NCBI RefSeq assembly: GCF_017356245.1
Contig: NZ_JAFMZZ010000004.1
Location: 563,162 to 627,161 of the forward strand
Length of the DNA stretch: 64,000 bases
Origin: Bordetella petrii
GTDB lineage: Bacteria > Pseudomonadota > Gammaproteobacteria > Burkholderiales > Burkholderiaceae_B
Direction: 5' to 3'
The translations under genes were made by a program, and so were the position numbers. Of the stretch, positions 1-9,033 are shown one piece after another. The first letter of the stretch is position 1, and each line of letters opens with the position of its first letter. The notes below the pieces were generated by a model. It searched no databases, was not told the origin of the DNA, and saw nothing but the letters and a program-made list of their open reading frames with translations.

Positions 1-267
1 CGGCGCGTGCTGCAGCGGCCGCATCAGCCCGCGCTCGACCGCCATGCCCACCACGAACAGCAGGCCCAGCGAAAAGACGATGCACCACCCGTACGACCAC
101 CCCAGCGTCTGCAGCGGCACCAGCACGGCGAACGCCCCCAGCATGAAGAACTCGCCGTGGCAGAAGTTCACCACGGTGGTGGAGCGGAACAGAATGGTCA
201 TCCCCAGCGCGATAAGGGCATATACGCACCCCACCGCGATGCCGCTGACGATCAATTGAGCAAGCAT
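1..267 (-). CDS. LivH-type branched-chain amino acid ABC permease, N-terminal part
   Basis: Partial gene: the first 89 codons are in the window and the rest lies beyond the left edge. The N-terminus (MLAQLIVSGIAVGCVYALIA, then a GMTILFRSTTVVNFCHGEF stretch) is typical of LivH inner-membrane permeases of the hydrophobic amino acid (HAAT) importer family, including the conserved N-F-x-H-G-E segment. It starts 21 bases after the stop of the periplasmic binding protein, so the two are surely co-transcribed. Further liv genes (livM, livG, livF) are expected outside the window. The substrate cannot be read from the sequence; the upstream flavoprotein and aldehyde dehydrogenase suggest a carboxylic or aromatic acid rather than an amino acid. 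Confidence 0.85.
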   Translation of the reverse strand, partial: MLAQLIVSGIAVGCVYALIALGMTILFRSTTVVNFCHGEFFMLGAFAVLVPLQTLGWSYGWCIVFSLGLLFVVGMAVERGLMRPLQHAP

Positions 268-288
268 GACGGTCTGCGCCCCCGCCTG

Positions 289-1467
289 TCAGCCGCCGGC
301 CGGGTAAGCCGACACGATGGTGGGCTTGCCGTCTTTCATGTAGATCATCTTGCCCTGCTTGATGCCGGCATGGTCCTGCGGAGTGAACGTCAGCGGGCCC
401 GACTGGATGCCCGGATCGAAGTCGCGCAGCTGGTTCAGTTCGGCCATGAACTTCTCGCGGGTCAGATCGGGCCCGGCGCGCTTGAGTGCCTCGACGATGG
501 CCAGCGCGCCGGTCATGCCCATGAAGCTCAGGGTCTCGACCGGGTCTTTGGGATGCGCCGCGGCATAGATGTCTTTCCATTGCCGGAAGGCCGGGTCGTC
601 CAGCGTTTTGGACAGCGGGTAGAACACATACAGTTCGCGGGTGGCGGCCGGGTTGCCCACCCGCTTGACCATGTCTTCCAGCGACACGCCCTGCGTGGCG
701 ATCACCGGCGCCTTGATGCCGTACTTGTGCGCGTCGCGCAGGTAGACGGTCAGCTCGGGCGGATACAGAATGGCCAGCACCGCGTCGGGCTTGGCCGCGC
801 GCACGCGCAGCAGCTGCGAGGTGGCGTCGGTGCTGCCGCGTTCCAGGTAGGCGGTTTCCACCGGCTCCAGGCCGCGCGCTTTCAGCTCGGCCAGCGCCGG
901 CTCGATGTGCGATTTACCCCATTCGTCCGAATGGCTGATGATGGCGATGCGCTTGGCGCCGGGCTTGCTCAGGGCGAAGTCCACCATCGAACGCGCCACC
1001 GTGGCCGTGGTGGCCACCGGATGGAAGATGTTGGGCTGCACCGGGCTGGATATCGCCGTGCTGGCGGCGCCCAGCACCATGAACGGAAACCCGGGATGGC
1101 GCGCCAGCTCGGGCTTGATCGCCATGACCGTGCCGCTGCACCAGCCCCCGTGGATCATGAAAACCTGGTCCTGCGACATCAGCTTCTTGGTGGCGGCGAT
1201 GGTCTTGTTGGGATCGCAGGCGTCGTCCTCGACCAGCACCTGCAGCTTGCGGCCGTTGATGCCGCCCGCTTCGTTGACGTGGCGGTAGATGGCGGTGGCG
1301 CCCAACAGCGGCAGCGACCCCACCGCGGTGGGACCCGTCAGCGGGCCGAACATGCCGATGCGGATGGTGTCCGCCGTGACGCCGGTGGTGTCGGCGGCAT
1401 GCCCCGCCAGCGGCAGGACGGCAATGGCCGCGGCGGCCAGCAGGCTTTGCAGCGTGCGTCGTTTCAT
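289..1467 (-). CDS. Liv-type ABC transporter periplasmic substrate-binding protein
   Basis: A 392-residue protein with a Sec signal peptide (MKRRTLQSLLAAAAIAVLPL, cleavage probably after GHAA) followed by a Peripla_BP_6 domain. The start IRIGMFGPLTGP and the following GINGRKLQVLVEDDACDP segment match the LivK/HAAT family, whose members bind branched-chain amino acids, amides, urea or aromatic acids. The ATG at 1467 has a clear ribosome site (AGGAGA) 5-10 bases upstream. It lies between the flavoprotein gene and the LivH permease gene, so it should deliver substrate to that permease. A strong hairpin in the gap before it may set its expression level. Ligand unknown. Confidence 0.9.
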   Translation of the reverse strand: MKRRTLQSLLAAAAIAVLPLAGHAADTTGVTADTIRIGMFGPLTGPTAVGSLPLLGATAIYRHVNEAGGINGRKLQVLVEDDACDPNKTIAATKKLMSQDQVFMIHGGWCSGTVMAIKPELARHPGFPFMVLGAASTAISSPVQPNIFHPVATTATVARSMVDFALSKPGAKRIAIISHSDEWGKSHIEPALAELKARGLEPVETAYLERGSTDATSQLLRVRAAKPDAVLAILYPPELTVYLRDAHKYGIKAPVIATQGVSLEDMVKRVGNPAATRELYVFYPLSKTLDDPAFRQWKDIYAAAHPKDPVETLSFMGMTGALAIVEALKRAGPDLTREKFMAELNQLRDFDPGIQSGPLTFTPQDHAGIKQGKMIYMKDGKPTIVSAYPAGG

Positions 1468-1507
1468 GGTTGTCTCCTGGTTCTACTGTGTTGTATGAAC
1501 CGCCCGG

Positions 1508-1530
1508 CGGGCGGGCGCGCGGCCCGCCCG
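1508..1530 (-). promoter_or_regulatory. Intercistronic hairpin upstream of the binding-protein gene
   Basis: CGGGCGGGC and GCCCGCCCG form a perfect 9-bp stem around a 5-base loop in the 74-base gap between the flavoprotein stop and the binding-protein start. There is no T tract, so a full terminator is unlikely. Hairpins at this place often protect or separate mRNA segments when a binding protein is made in excess. This role is inference. Confidence 0.45.
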
Positions 1531-1541
1531 CGGGTGCGGGG

Positions 1542-3020
1542 TCACTGCTGGCGGCGCGCCGCGGCCGCGGCGCCGGCCAGCCGGCCGAACACCGCGCCGC
1601 GCAGTACCGAGGTGGCGCCGGTATAGGTGCCGTAGTACAGGCCCACCGTCTCGCCCGCCGCGTACAACCCGGGAATCGGGTCGCCGTCGGTATTGAGCAC
1701 CTGGCTGCGCGTGTCGACCTTCAGGCCGCCGAAGGTGAAGCAATTGCCGCAAATAATGGGATACGCCAGGAACGGCGCCCGGTCTATGGGCCGCGCCCAG
1801 TTCGATTTGCGCGGCGCATAGCCGGCCCGCGTGGCCAGCCCGTCGGTGCGCAGCGCGTCGAAATCGCCCGGCGCGCAGGCCTGGTTGTAGGCGTCCAGCG
1901 TGGCCTGCAGCGCCGCCGCGTCCACGCCGATCTTGGCGGCCAGTTCGGCCACGCTGTCGGCGCGCACCGGCGGCTGGTCGGAACGCACGCTACGGCGCCA
2001 GTTGGGCACGTCGTCGATGCGCGCGTCGAGCACCGCCCAGGCGATGCCTTCGGGCTGATCGTGGATGACGCGGGTGATGGATTCGTAGGTGGCGTCCACC
2101 GTGGCCGGCGCCTCGTCGATAAAGCGCTCGCCGCGCCGGTTGACCAGCACGCCGTAGTTGAACACCAGCACGATGGGTTCGGGCGCGCCCGAGCGCGGAT
2201 CCAGCGGCTCGGCATGGAACTGGCCGAAGTCTCCCGACGGCGCCGCGCCGGCCGCCAGCGCCATGCGCAGGCCCTCGCCCTTGTTGTAGTAGCCGCCGCG
2301 CGCCACCGGCCGCAGGTAGCGGGCGCGCGGCCCCAGGTACTGGGCCAGCATCTCGGGGTTGCCTTCGAAGCCGCCGCAGGCCAGCACCGTGGCCGGCGCC
2401 GCCAGGTCGAAGGCGCGGGCATCGGGGCCGGTGGCCCGGATGCCCGCGATGGCGCCGTCGGCCGCGCGCAGGAATTCGCGCGCGGTAGTGCGGTAATAAA
2501 TGTCGGCGCCGTTCTGCTCGGCCCAGCCGGCCAGCGCCTCGACCAAGGCCAGGCCGCCGCCCACCGGCCCCATGCGGCTGGTGCAGGTGGTAATGAAATA
2601 CCCGGGCAGAAAATCGAAACGCACGCCGAACGATTTCAGCCAGGCGATTGCGGAGCCGGCATTGTCGGCGAAGGTCGAGATCAACTCCGGGTCGGCAAAG
2701 CCCAGCACCTTGACGATGGACGACCAGTTCTCGTAGGCGCCCGAGGCCTCTTTGATCAGTTCCGGGTCCAGGTAGTGGCCGGCGTTCTCGGCGAAATGCT
2801 CTTCGAAGTCGTCGGCGACCTCGGATTCGCTTTTCATGCGCAGCATGGCCTCGGTCCAGCGCGTGTTGCCGCCGCGGTCTTCGCGCGCCGCGCGCTCCAG
2901 GATGGCGACGCGGGCGCCGGCCTGCAGGGCGGTCACCGCCGCGCTCAGGCCGGCGATGCCGCAGCCCACCACCACCACGTCATAGGTCTTGCGCGCGTCC
3001 GGGGATGTTGTCTCGCTCAT
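1542..3020 (-). CDS. FAD-dependent oxidoreductase, tricarballylate dehydrogenase (TcuA)-like
   Basis: A 492-residue soluble flavoprotein of the fumarate reductase/succinate dehydrogenase flavoprotein family (FAD_binding_2). Near the N-terminus it has the dinucleotide-binding motif VVVVGCGIAGLSAA (about residues 15-28), and near the C-terminus the FAD-contacting GLYAAGETVG segment. Its length and overall pattern match TcuA, which oxidises tricarballylate to cis-aconitate; relatives act on other carboxylates or 3-ketosteroids, so the substrate is not settled. There is no signal peptide or heme motif, which argues against a respiratory fumarate reductase. It lies 22 bases downstream of the aldehyde dehydrogenase gene and upstream of a Liv-type importer, forming one catabolic operon. 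Confidence 0.8.
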   Translation of the reverse strand: MSETTSPDARKTYDVVVVGCGIAGLSAAVTALQAGARVAILERAAREDRGGNTRWTEAMLRMKSESEVADDFEEHFAENAGHYLDPELIKEASGAYENWSSIVKVLGFADPELISTFADNAGSAIAWLKSFGVRFDFLPGYFITTCTSRMGPVGGGLALVEALAGWAEQNGADIYYRTTAREFLRAADGAIAGIRATGPDARAFDLAAPATVLACGGFEGNPEMLAQYLGPRARYLRPVARGGYYNKGEGLRMALAAGAAPSGDFGQFHAEPLDPRSGAPEPIVLVFNYGVLVNRRGERFIDEAPATVDATYESITRVIHDQPEGIAWAVLDARIDDVPNWRRSVRSDQPPVRADSVAELAAKIGVDAAALQATLDAYNQACAPGDFDALRTDGLATRAGYAPRKSNWARPIDRAPFLAYPIICGNCFTFGGLKVDTRSQVLNTDGDPIPGLYAAGETVGLYYGTYTGATSVLRGAVFGRLAGAAAAARRQQ

Positions 3021-3042
3021 TGTGGCTCCGCTTCCCGCTTGG

Positions 3043-4521
3043 TCAGTACTTGCGAATGAAAGGATTCGGCATGTTCAGGTCCGAAGACATCCACACGCTC
3101 TTGACTTCCATATATTCCTTCACCGATTCAAAGCCGCCTTCGCGGCCCAGGCCGCTGTCCTTGAATCCGCCAAAGGGCGTCATGTAGCTGGTGGAGCGGT
3201 AGTTGTTCACCCACACCGTGCCGGCGCGCAGCTTGTCCGACAGCAGCATGGCGCGGTGCAGGCTCTTGGTCCACACCCCGGCGGCCAGGCCGAAGCGGAT
3301 ATCGTTGCCGATGCGGATGGCGTCTTCCTCGTCCTTGAATTTCAGCACCGCCAGCACCGGCCCGAACACTTCTTCCTGGGCGATGCGCATCTTGTTGGTC
3401 ACGTCGGCGAAGATGGTGGGCTCGACAAACTGGCCCGCGCCGTATTGCGGCCCCGACAGCGCGCGGCCGCCGGTCACGCAGCGCGCGCCTTCCTGCTTGG
3501 CGATGTCGATGTACTGCAGCACCTTTTCGTACTGCGGCCGCGTGGCCACCGGGCCGATCTGGGTATCGGACTGGGTAGGGTCGCCTATCTTGGCCGAGCG
3601 CGTGATTTTCTCGATGCGCGCCAGGAACTCGTCGTGGATGGATTCCTGCAGCAGCAGGCGCGAGCCCGCCATGCAGGTCTGCCCGCCGGCCGAGAAAATG
3701 CCCGTGATGACGCCATTGGCGGCGCGGTCCAGGTCGGCGTCGTCGAAGACGATGTTGGGCGACTTGCCGCCCAGCTCCAGCGACACCCGCTTCAGGCCCT
3801 CGGCCGCGGTCACATACACACGGCGGCCGGCGGCGTCGCCGCCGGTGAAGGCCACGCGCCCCACGTCCGGATGCCGGATCAGCGGCTCGCCCACCTCGGG
3901 GCCGAAGCCCGTCAGCACATTGAGCACCCCGGGCGGGAAGCCGGCTTCGCCGGCCAGTTCGGCCAGCACCAGCAGCGACGTGGGCGTGAATTCCGACGGC
4001 TTGCAGACGATGGTATTGCCGGCGCACAGCGCCGGCCCCAGCTTCCAGGCCGTGAGCAGCAGCGACGAGTTCCAGGGGGTGATGCTGGCCACCACGCCGA
4101 TGGGCTCGTAGCGCACCGTGTTGAACACCCCCGGCTTGTCCATGGGCACGACGTGCCCCTGGATCTTGTCGGCCAGGCCGCCGTAGTAATAGAAATACTT
4201 GGCGCAGTATTTCACTTGCCCCAGCACTTCGCTCATCAACTTGCCGTTGTCGCGGCTTTCCACTTCGGCCAGGCGCTGCGCATTGCGCTCGACCAGTTCG
4301 CCCAGCTTGTACAGCAGCCGCCCGCGGTCGCTGGCCGACAACCGGGACCATTCGCCCTCGAACGCCTGTTTGGCGGCGGCCACCGCACGGTCCACGTCGG
4401 CGGCGCGCGCCCGGGGCACCTGGGCCCAGGCCTTGCCGGAAAACGGATCTTCGGTGTCGAACCACTCGCCCGCCGCGGCGTCCACCCATTGGTTGTTAAT
4501 GAAGAGTTGGTAACGTTCCAT
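3043..4521 (-). CDS. NAD(P)-dependent aldehyde dehydrogenase
   Basis: A 492-residue member of the ALDH superfamily (Aldedh). It contains the general-base segment VSLELGGKSPN with Glu near residue 248, and the nucleophile segment GGQTCMAG with Cys near residue 282, so it should be active. It oxidises an aldehyde to the acid in the cytoplasm. I chose the ATG at 4521 (MERYQLFINN) because the family starts about here and a likely -10 box (CATAAT, 4565-4570) would place the transcript start downstream of the longer open-frame start at 4578. It is the first gene of the operon that continues into the flavoprotein and Liv-type importer, and is divergent from a LysR regulator. Substrate unknown. Confidence 0.87.
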   Translation of the reverse strand: MERYQLFINNQWVDAAAGEWFDTEDPFSGKAWAQVPRARAADVDRAVAAAKQAFEGEWSRLSASDRGRLLYKLGELVERNAQRLAEVESRDNGKLMSEVLGQVKYCAKYFYYYGGLADKIQGHVVPMDKPGVFNTVRYEPIGVVASITPWNSSLLLTAWKLGPALCAGNTIVCKPSEFTPTSLLVLAELAGEAGFPPGVLNVLTGFGPEVGEPLIRHPDVGRVAFTGGDAAGRRVYVTAAEGLKRVSLELGGKSPNIVFDDADLDRAANGVITGIFSAGGQTCMAGSRLLLQESIHDEFLARIEKITRSAKIGDPTQSDTQIGPVATRPQYEKVLQYIDIAKQEGARCVTGGRALSGPQYGAGQFVEPTIFADVTNKMRIAQEEVFGPVLAVLKFKDEEDAIRIGNDIRFGLAAGVWTKSLHRAMLLSDKLRAGTVWVNNYRSTSYMTPFGGFKDSGLGREGGFESVKEYMEVKSVWMSSDLNMPNPFIRKY

Positions 4522-4594
4522 TGCCTCGACCTTGTCTGATGTGCCTGCCTGAATGCGATGCGCCATTATGGGCAGCACCCTGCCGGGGCCGGAA

Positions 4595-4609
4595 CTGATT
4601 AATAATCAG
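4595..4609. promoter_or_regulatory. LysR-type operator candidate, perfect palindrome with T-N11-A
   Basis: CTGATTAATAATCAG is a perfect 15-bp palindrome in the 135-base gap between the divergent aldehyde dehydrogenase and LysR genes. It contains T-N11-A (4596-4608), the core of LysR-family recognition sites, and lies just upstream of a possible -10 box for the aldehyde dehydrogenase operon. Confidence 0.6.
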
Positions 4610-4656
4610 GAGTTGATGCGGTTTTGTCATCAAATCAACCTGTCCGGGGGGCACGC

Positions 4657-5610
4657 ATGAAGCGGAAAATACCCAGCACGGTCGCGCTGGCGGTCTTCGA
4701 AGCGGCCGCGCGCCACGAGAACTTCGCCCGGGCGGCCGAAGAGCTCTGCCTGTCCGAAAGCGCGGTCAGCCGCCAGATCGCCGCCCTGGAAAACTACCTG
4801 GATGCGCGCCTGTTCACGCGCGTGAAGAAGCAGGTGGTGCTCAATGACGCGGGCCGCTACTATGCCGACCGCATCGCGCCGCACCTGGAAGAAATCGAGC
4901 TGCACACCCAGGAACTGATGGCGCACCGCGGCGCCGGCGGCATACTCGAACTGGCGGTCATTCCCACGTTCTCGAACCGCTGGCTGCTGCCGCGCCTGTA
5001 TGAATTCCAGGCGCTGCACCCGTACATCACCATGAATTTCAGCGAGCGGCCCGAGCCCTTCCTGTTTCGCGGCACCAACTTCGACGCGGCCCTGCATTTC
5101 GACCATCCGGCCTGGACCGGCGTGGTGAAAATCGAATTGTTCGACGAAGAAGTCGTGCCGGTGATCAGCCCGCGCCACCACGACCTGGCCGCGCTGCGCG
5201 AGCCCGCCGACCTGACCCGCGTGCCCCTGCTGCACAAGGCCACGCGCACCGATGTCTGGCGCCGCTGGTTCGACATGGTGGACGCGCCCAACGACCGCCC
5301 GCTGCCCGGCATGCGGTTCGAGCTGTATTCCATGGTGATCGAGGCGGCCCGCGCCGGCCTGGGCGTGGCGCTGGTGCCGCGCTTCTACGTCGAGCAGGAA
5401 CTCATGCGCGGCGACCTGGTCATTCCGTTCGATATCGCGCTGAAGCATGCCAAGCGCTATTGCCTGGTGTACCCGGAATACAAGCGCGACTCGCCGGCGG
5501 TGCAGGCGTTCAGGGCCTGGGTGGAAGACTCGGCGCGGCGCTTCAAGTCCGGCGCCACCGTCGACGCCGTGCTGGCGGCCAGCACGGCGCGGCAGGCCTT
5601 GCAGGCCTAG
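4657..5610 (+). CDS. LysR-family transcriptional regulator (GcvA-like)
   Basis: A 317-residue LysR-type regulator. The N-terminal winged helix-turn-helix (about residues 5-65, with FARAAEELCLSESAVSRQIA) is complete, followed by the long linker helix and a periplasmic-binding-protein-like effector domain to the C-terminus. The ATG at 4657 gives the normal N-terminus for the family. It is divergently placed from the aldehyde dehydrogenase / flavoprotein / Liv importer operon and a perfect T-N11-A palindrome lies between them, so it very likely controls that operon and its own gene in response to the imported substrate. Confidence 0.9.
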   Translation: MKRKIPSTVALAVFEAAARHENFARAAEELCLSESAVSRQIAALENYLDARLFTRVKKQVVLNDAGRYYADRIAPHLEEIELHTQELMAHRGAGGILELAVIPTFSNRWLLPRLYEFQALHPYITMNFSERPEPFLFRGTNFDAALHFDHPAWTGVVKIELFDEEVVPVISPRHHDLAALREPADLTRVPLLHKATRTDVWRRWFDMVDAPNDRPLPGMRFELYSMVIEAARAGLGVALVPRFYVEQELMRGDLVIPFDIALKHAKRYCLVYPEYKRDSPAVQAFRAWVEDSARRFKSGATVDAVLAASTARQALQA

Positions 5611-5633
5611 GATTCACACAGCGGCGCGGCGCC

Positions 5634-6638
5634 TCAGGCGCGCCGCCCCACCTGCCCCGGCGGCATGCCGTACTGCTGGCGGAATGCCGTGGCGAAATTG
5701 GCGGGGCTGGAATAACCGGCGATCCAGGCCGCCTGGGCCACGCTGACGGCATCGCGTTCCAGCGCCAGCCTGGCCCGCGCCAGGCGCGCATCGCGCAGAT
5801 AGGCGAATACGGTCTTGCCCCACGCCGCGCGGAAGTGGCGCTGCAGGGTATTGGCGCTGACGCAGGCATGGCGCGCGATCTGTTCCAGAGTCAGGGTATC
5901 GGCCTGCCCGCTGTCGAGCAGGTCGCGCACCTGCTCCATGCGGGCGCGCTCGCGCTGGCGCATCGACGCCGCGGGCCGGGCCGGCGCCCCGCCGCGCAGG
6001 CAGGCAAAGGCCTCTACCGCCAGGTCCAGCGAACGCGATTCCTGGTACATGCGCCATAGCGCGCTGTCCAGCTCGGGCGGCGCCAGCATCTGCTCGGCCA
6101 GCGCCACGGCCTGCGCCGAGGCATTCCATTCATATATCGACAAATGCCGGCGCGAGAAAGCCAGGCAGGCCTGCAGTTCGCCGCCGAAGCGGCGCTGCAG
6201 CCATTCATCGCCGAACGTCAGGCTGACTGTGCGTTCCAGGTCGCCGCGCCGCGACTGGCGCACGAAGTCGGTGGGCCGGGCCACGGCCACCACGGCGCCG
6301 CGCGCGCCGCCGTCGGCGCGCGGCCCCAGCAGGATGCGCCGCCCGCCGAAGTTCACGTCCGCCTTGCCGCCCACCGTCAGGGCAATGCGCAGCCCCGGGC
6401 GCAGGGTGGCGTGCACGGCCACGCCCTGCAGGTCGCGCGCATCGACGCGATGCAGGATCAGGCCATCGGCCAGCGCCACGGTATCGACCAGGCCTTCGAA
6501 CATCGGCTGGCTGGCGCCGGGCGCCGCCACCGCATATTGCGCCGTACCATGGCGCGCCTGGCGGCGCAGCGCCGGCTCGTCCACCAAGCCGGGATCACGG
6601 CGGAACGGCGCGCCGGTATTGAGCGATGCGGAACTCAT
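5634..6638 (-). CDS. bfeR: AraC-family regulator of ferric enterobactin uptake, BfeR-like
   Basis: A 334-residue AraC/XylS regulator. The C-terminal third carries two helix-turn-helix motifs (TLEQIARHACVSANTLQRHF, then SVAQAAWIAGYSSPANFATA followed by FRQQYGMPPGQ), typical of PchR/AlcR/BfeR-type siderophore sensors. It is divergent from a FepA/BfeA-type receptor gene. In Bordetella, BfeR activates bfeA when enterobactin or related catechols are present; the assignment here rests on family and position. The ATG at 6638 is preferred over an upstream TTG at 6680, although neither has a strong ribosome site. The Fur-box-like palindrome at 6720-6740 suggests iron repression of this regulator too. 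Confidence 0.82.
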   Translation of the reverse strand: MSSASLNTGAPFRRDPGLVDEPALRRQARHGTAQYAVAAPGASQPMFEGLVDTVALADGLILHRVDARDLQGVAVHATLRPGLRIALTVGGKADVNFGGRRILLGPRADGGARGAVVAVARPTDFVRQSRRGDLERTVSLTFGDEWLQRRFGGELQACLAFSRRHLSIYEWNASAQAVALAEQMLAPPELDSALWRMYQESRSLDLAVEAFACLRGGAPARPAASMRQRERARMEQVRDLLDSGQADTLTLEQIARHACVSANTLQRHFRAAWGKTVFAYLRDARLARARLALERDAVSVAQAAWIAGYSSPANFATAFRQQYGMPPGQVGRRA

Positions 6639-6719
6639 GGGGAAATGAGGATCAGGCAAAGCTTTCTGGTGGGTGGGCAAAGCCCGGGCGGAAACATGGC
6701 TGACATAATGTTGAAGCGT

Positions 6720-6740
6720 GAATGATATTGGAAATCATTC
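6720..6740. promoter_or_regulatory. Fur box in the bfeR-bfeA divergent promoter
   Basis: GAATGAT-ATTGGAA-ATCATTC is a perfect 7+7 inverted repeat with the AT-rich GATAAT-like composition of Fur operators. A plausible -35 (TTGGAA, 6728-6733) sits in its centre with a 17-base spacer to CATAAC (6751-6756), so bound Fur-Fe2+ would block bfeA transcription. Confidence 0.75.
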
Positions 6741-6813
6741 CCAATTAAACCATAACAGGCGCGTCACCGGGCAACCGGGACGCGCCGCTTATTGCGCACC
6801 CGGAGAACACCGC

Positions 6814-9033
6814 ATGTACACGCCCCCTTCCCCGCGACCGTATGTCGGCGCCGTTGTCGGTTTTGCATTGTCGGGCGCGGCCCTGGCCCAGAACGCGCCC
6901 CTGCCCCGCGATGCGGATGTGGTGCAGGAAATGGCCACCGTGCAGGTGCTGGGCACGGCCGAAGAGGAAATCAAGGAATCGCTGGGAGTTTCGGTGATCA
7001 CCGCCGAGGAAATCCAGCGCCGTCCGCCCACCAACGACCTGTCGGACATCATCCGCCGCGAGCCCGGCGTGAACCTGACCGGCAACAGCGCCAGCGGCGC
7101 GCGCGGCAACAGCCGCCAGATCGACATCCGCGGCATGGGCCCCGAGAACACGCTGATCCTGATCGACGGCAAGCCGGTCGATTCCCGCAACGCCGTGCGC
7201 TACGGCTGGAACGGCGACCGCGACACGCGCGGCGACAGCAACTGGGTGCCGGCCGAAGAAGTGGAACGCATCGAAGTGATCCGCGGCCCCGCCGCGGCCC
7301 GCTATGGGTCGGGCGCCATGGGCGGCGTGGTGAACATCATTACCAAGCAACCCGCCGACAAGCCCAGCGCATCGGCCACGTACTACCTGAACCAGCCGGA
7401 AGACAGCAAGGAAGGCAATACCAACCGCGTCAACGTGCGCCTGTCCACGCCCATTACCGACACCCTCAGCATGCGGGTTTACGGCAACTACAACAAGACC
7501 AACCCCGACGCGCGCGACATCAACGCCGGCCACGCCGAGACCTCGGACAACGGCAACCCGGATACCGCGGGCCGCGAAGGGGTGATCAACCAGGACCTGA
7601 ACGCGCTGTTCGCCTGGCGTCCCGACACCCGCAACACGGTGGAACTGGAAATGGGCTACAGCCGCCAGGGCAACCTGTTTGCCGGCGACACCATGAACAA
7701 CAACAACAGCGACTTCTCGGACAGCCTGTACGGCAAGGAAACCAACGCGATGTACCGCCAGAACGTGGGCCTGACGCACCGCGGCAACTATGCCTGGGGC
7801 ACGTCGCGCGCCACGCTGTCGTACGACTACACCCGCAACTCGCGCCAGCAGGAAGGCCTGGCGGGCGGCCCCGAAGGCGCGCCGCAGGACATCGGCCGCG
7901 ACACCGCGCGCCTGCGCAACCTGCGCGCGGCCGGCGAGGTCAACGTGCCGTTCAAACTGGGCTGGCAGCAGGTGGCCACCGTGGGCGTGGAAGCCCTGCA
8001 CGAGTCGCTGGACGACCCGTCGGCCATGCGCCAGGAACACTCGGGCACCGGCGGCGGCATCGGCGGCACGGCGGGCAGCGAACGCCCCACCAAGACCAGC
8101 CAGGACAGCTATGCGCTGTTCGTCGAAGACAACATCGAGGCCGGCCTGCGCACGACGTTGACGCCGGGCTTGCGCTTTGACCACAACAGCGAATTCGGCA
8201 ATAACTGGAGCCCCAGCCTGAACGCCTCGTACGCGGCCACCGACAGCCTGCGCCTGAAGGGCGGCATCGCGCGCGCCTACAAGGCGCCCAACCTGTACCA
8301 GTCGAACCCCAACTACCTGCTGTACAGCCGCGGCAATGGCTGCCTGCAATCGCAGACCAACTCGGGCGGCTGCTACCTGGTGGGCAACCAGGACCTGTCG
8401 CCCGAGACCAGCGTGAACAAGGAAATCGGCTTCGAGTACGACCCGGGCACGTGGCGCACCAGCGCGGCGTACTTCCGCAACGACTACAAGAACAAGATCG
8501 TGGCCAGCAATGACTACGCCTACCGCCTGCCCAACGGCGCGCGCGTGCTGCAATGGACCAACAGCGGCAAGGCGGTGGTCGAGGGCCTGGAAGGCAACTT
8601 GTTCATTCCGCTGACCCCGGCGCTGGACTGGAACACCAACTTCACCTACATGATCCAGTCCAAGGACAAGAGCACCGGCGAACCGCTGAGCGTGATTCCC
8701 GAATACACCATCAACAGCACGCTGGACTGGTTCTACACGCCGCAGTGGTCGTTCCAGGCCAATGTCACGTACTACGGCAAGCAGAAAGGCCCGTCGACCA
8801 ACCCGCGCACCGGCGAAGACCTGCAGGACGAAGGCCTGCAGACGCTCAGCCCCTATGCGCTGGTGGGCCTGAGCGTGGGCTACGAGCCCAGCAGGCGGCT
8901 GCGTTTCCGCGTCGGCGTCAGCAACCTGTTCGACAAGCAGCTGTACCGCGAAGGCAATTCCAGCGCCGCCGGCGCCGCGACCTACAACGAGCCGGGGCGC
9001 GCCTACTACGCCACCATGACGGTGACGTACTGA
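6814..9033 (+). CDS. bfeA: TonB-dependent ferric enterobactin receptor, BfeA/FepA-like
   Basis: A 739-residue outer-membrane receptor. It has a signal peptide ending near residue 26 (SGAALAQ), a TonB-box-like stretch (MATVQVLG), a plug domain with RQIDIRGMGPENTLILIDGKP and RIEVIRGPAAARYGSGA, and a 22-strand barrel ending in an aromatic residue (MTVTY). The plug and barrel pattern matches FepA/BfeA, which import ferric enterobactin using TonB energy. The ATG at 6814 has GGAGA 7-11 bases upstream; an open frame extends earlier but lacks a signal-peptide start. It is controlled by a Fur-like box and presumably by the divergent AraC regulator. The esterase gene follows with a TGATG overlap. Confidence 0.92.
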   Translation: MYTPPSPRPYVGAVVGFALSGAALAQNAPLPRDADVVQEMATVQVLGTAEEEIKESLGVSVITAEEIQRRPPTNDLSDIIRREPGVNLTGNSASGARGNSRQIDIRGMGPENTLILIDGKPVDSRNAVRYGWNGDRDTRGDSNWVPAEEVERIEVIRGPAAARYGSGAMGGVVNIITKQPADKPSASATYYLNQPEDSKEGNTNRVNVRLSTPITDTLSMRVYGNYNKTNPDARDINAGHAETSDNGNPDTAGREGVINQDLNALFAWRPDTRNTVELEMGYSRQGNLFAGDTMNNNNSDFSDSLYGKETNAMYRQNVGLTHRGNYAWGTSRATLSYDYTRNSRQQEGLAGGPEGAPQDIGRDTARLRNLRAAGEVNVPFKLGWQQVATVGVEALHESLDDPSAMRQEHSGTGGGIGGTAGSERPTKTSQDSYALFVEDNIEAGLRTTLTPGLRFDHNSEFGNNWSPSLNASYAATDSLRLKGGIARAYKAPNLYQSNPNYLLYSRGNGCLQSQTNSGGCYLVGNQDLSPETSVNKEIGFEYDPGTWRTSAAYFRNDYKNKIVASNDYAYRLPNGARVLQWTNSGKAVVEGLEGNLFIPLTPALDWNTNFTYMIQSKDKSTGEPLSVIPEYTINSTLDWFYTPQWSFQANVTYYGKQKGPSTNPRTGEDLQDEGLQTLSPYALVGLSVGYEPSRRLRFRVGVSNLFDKQLYREGNSSAAGAATYNEPGRAYYATMTVTY

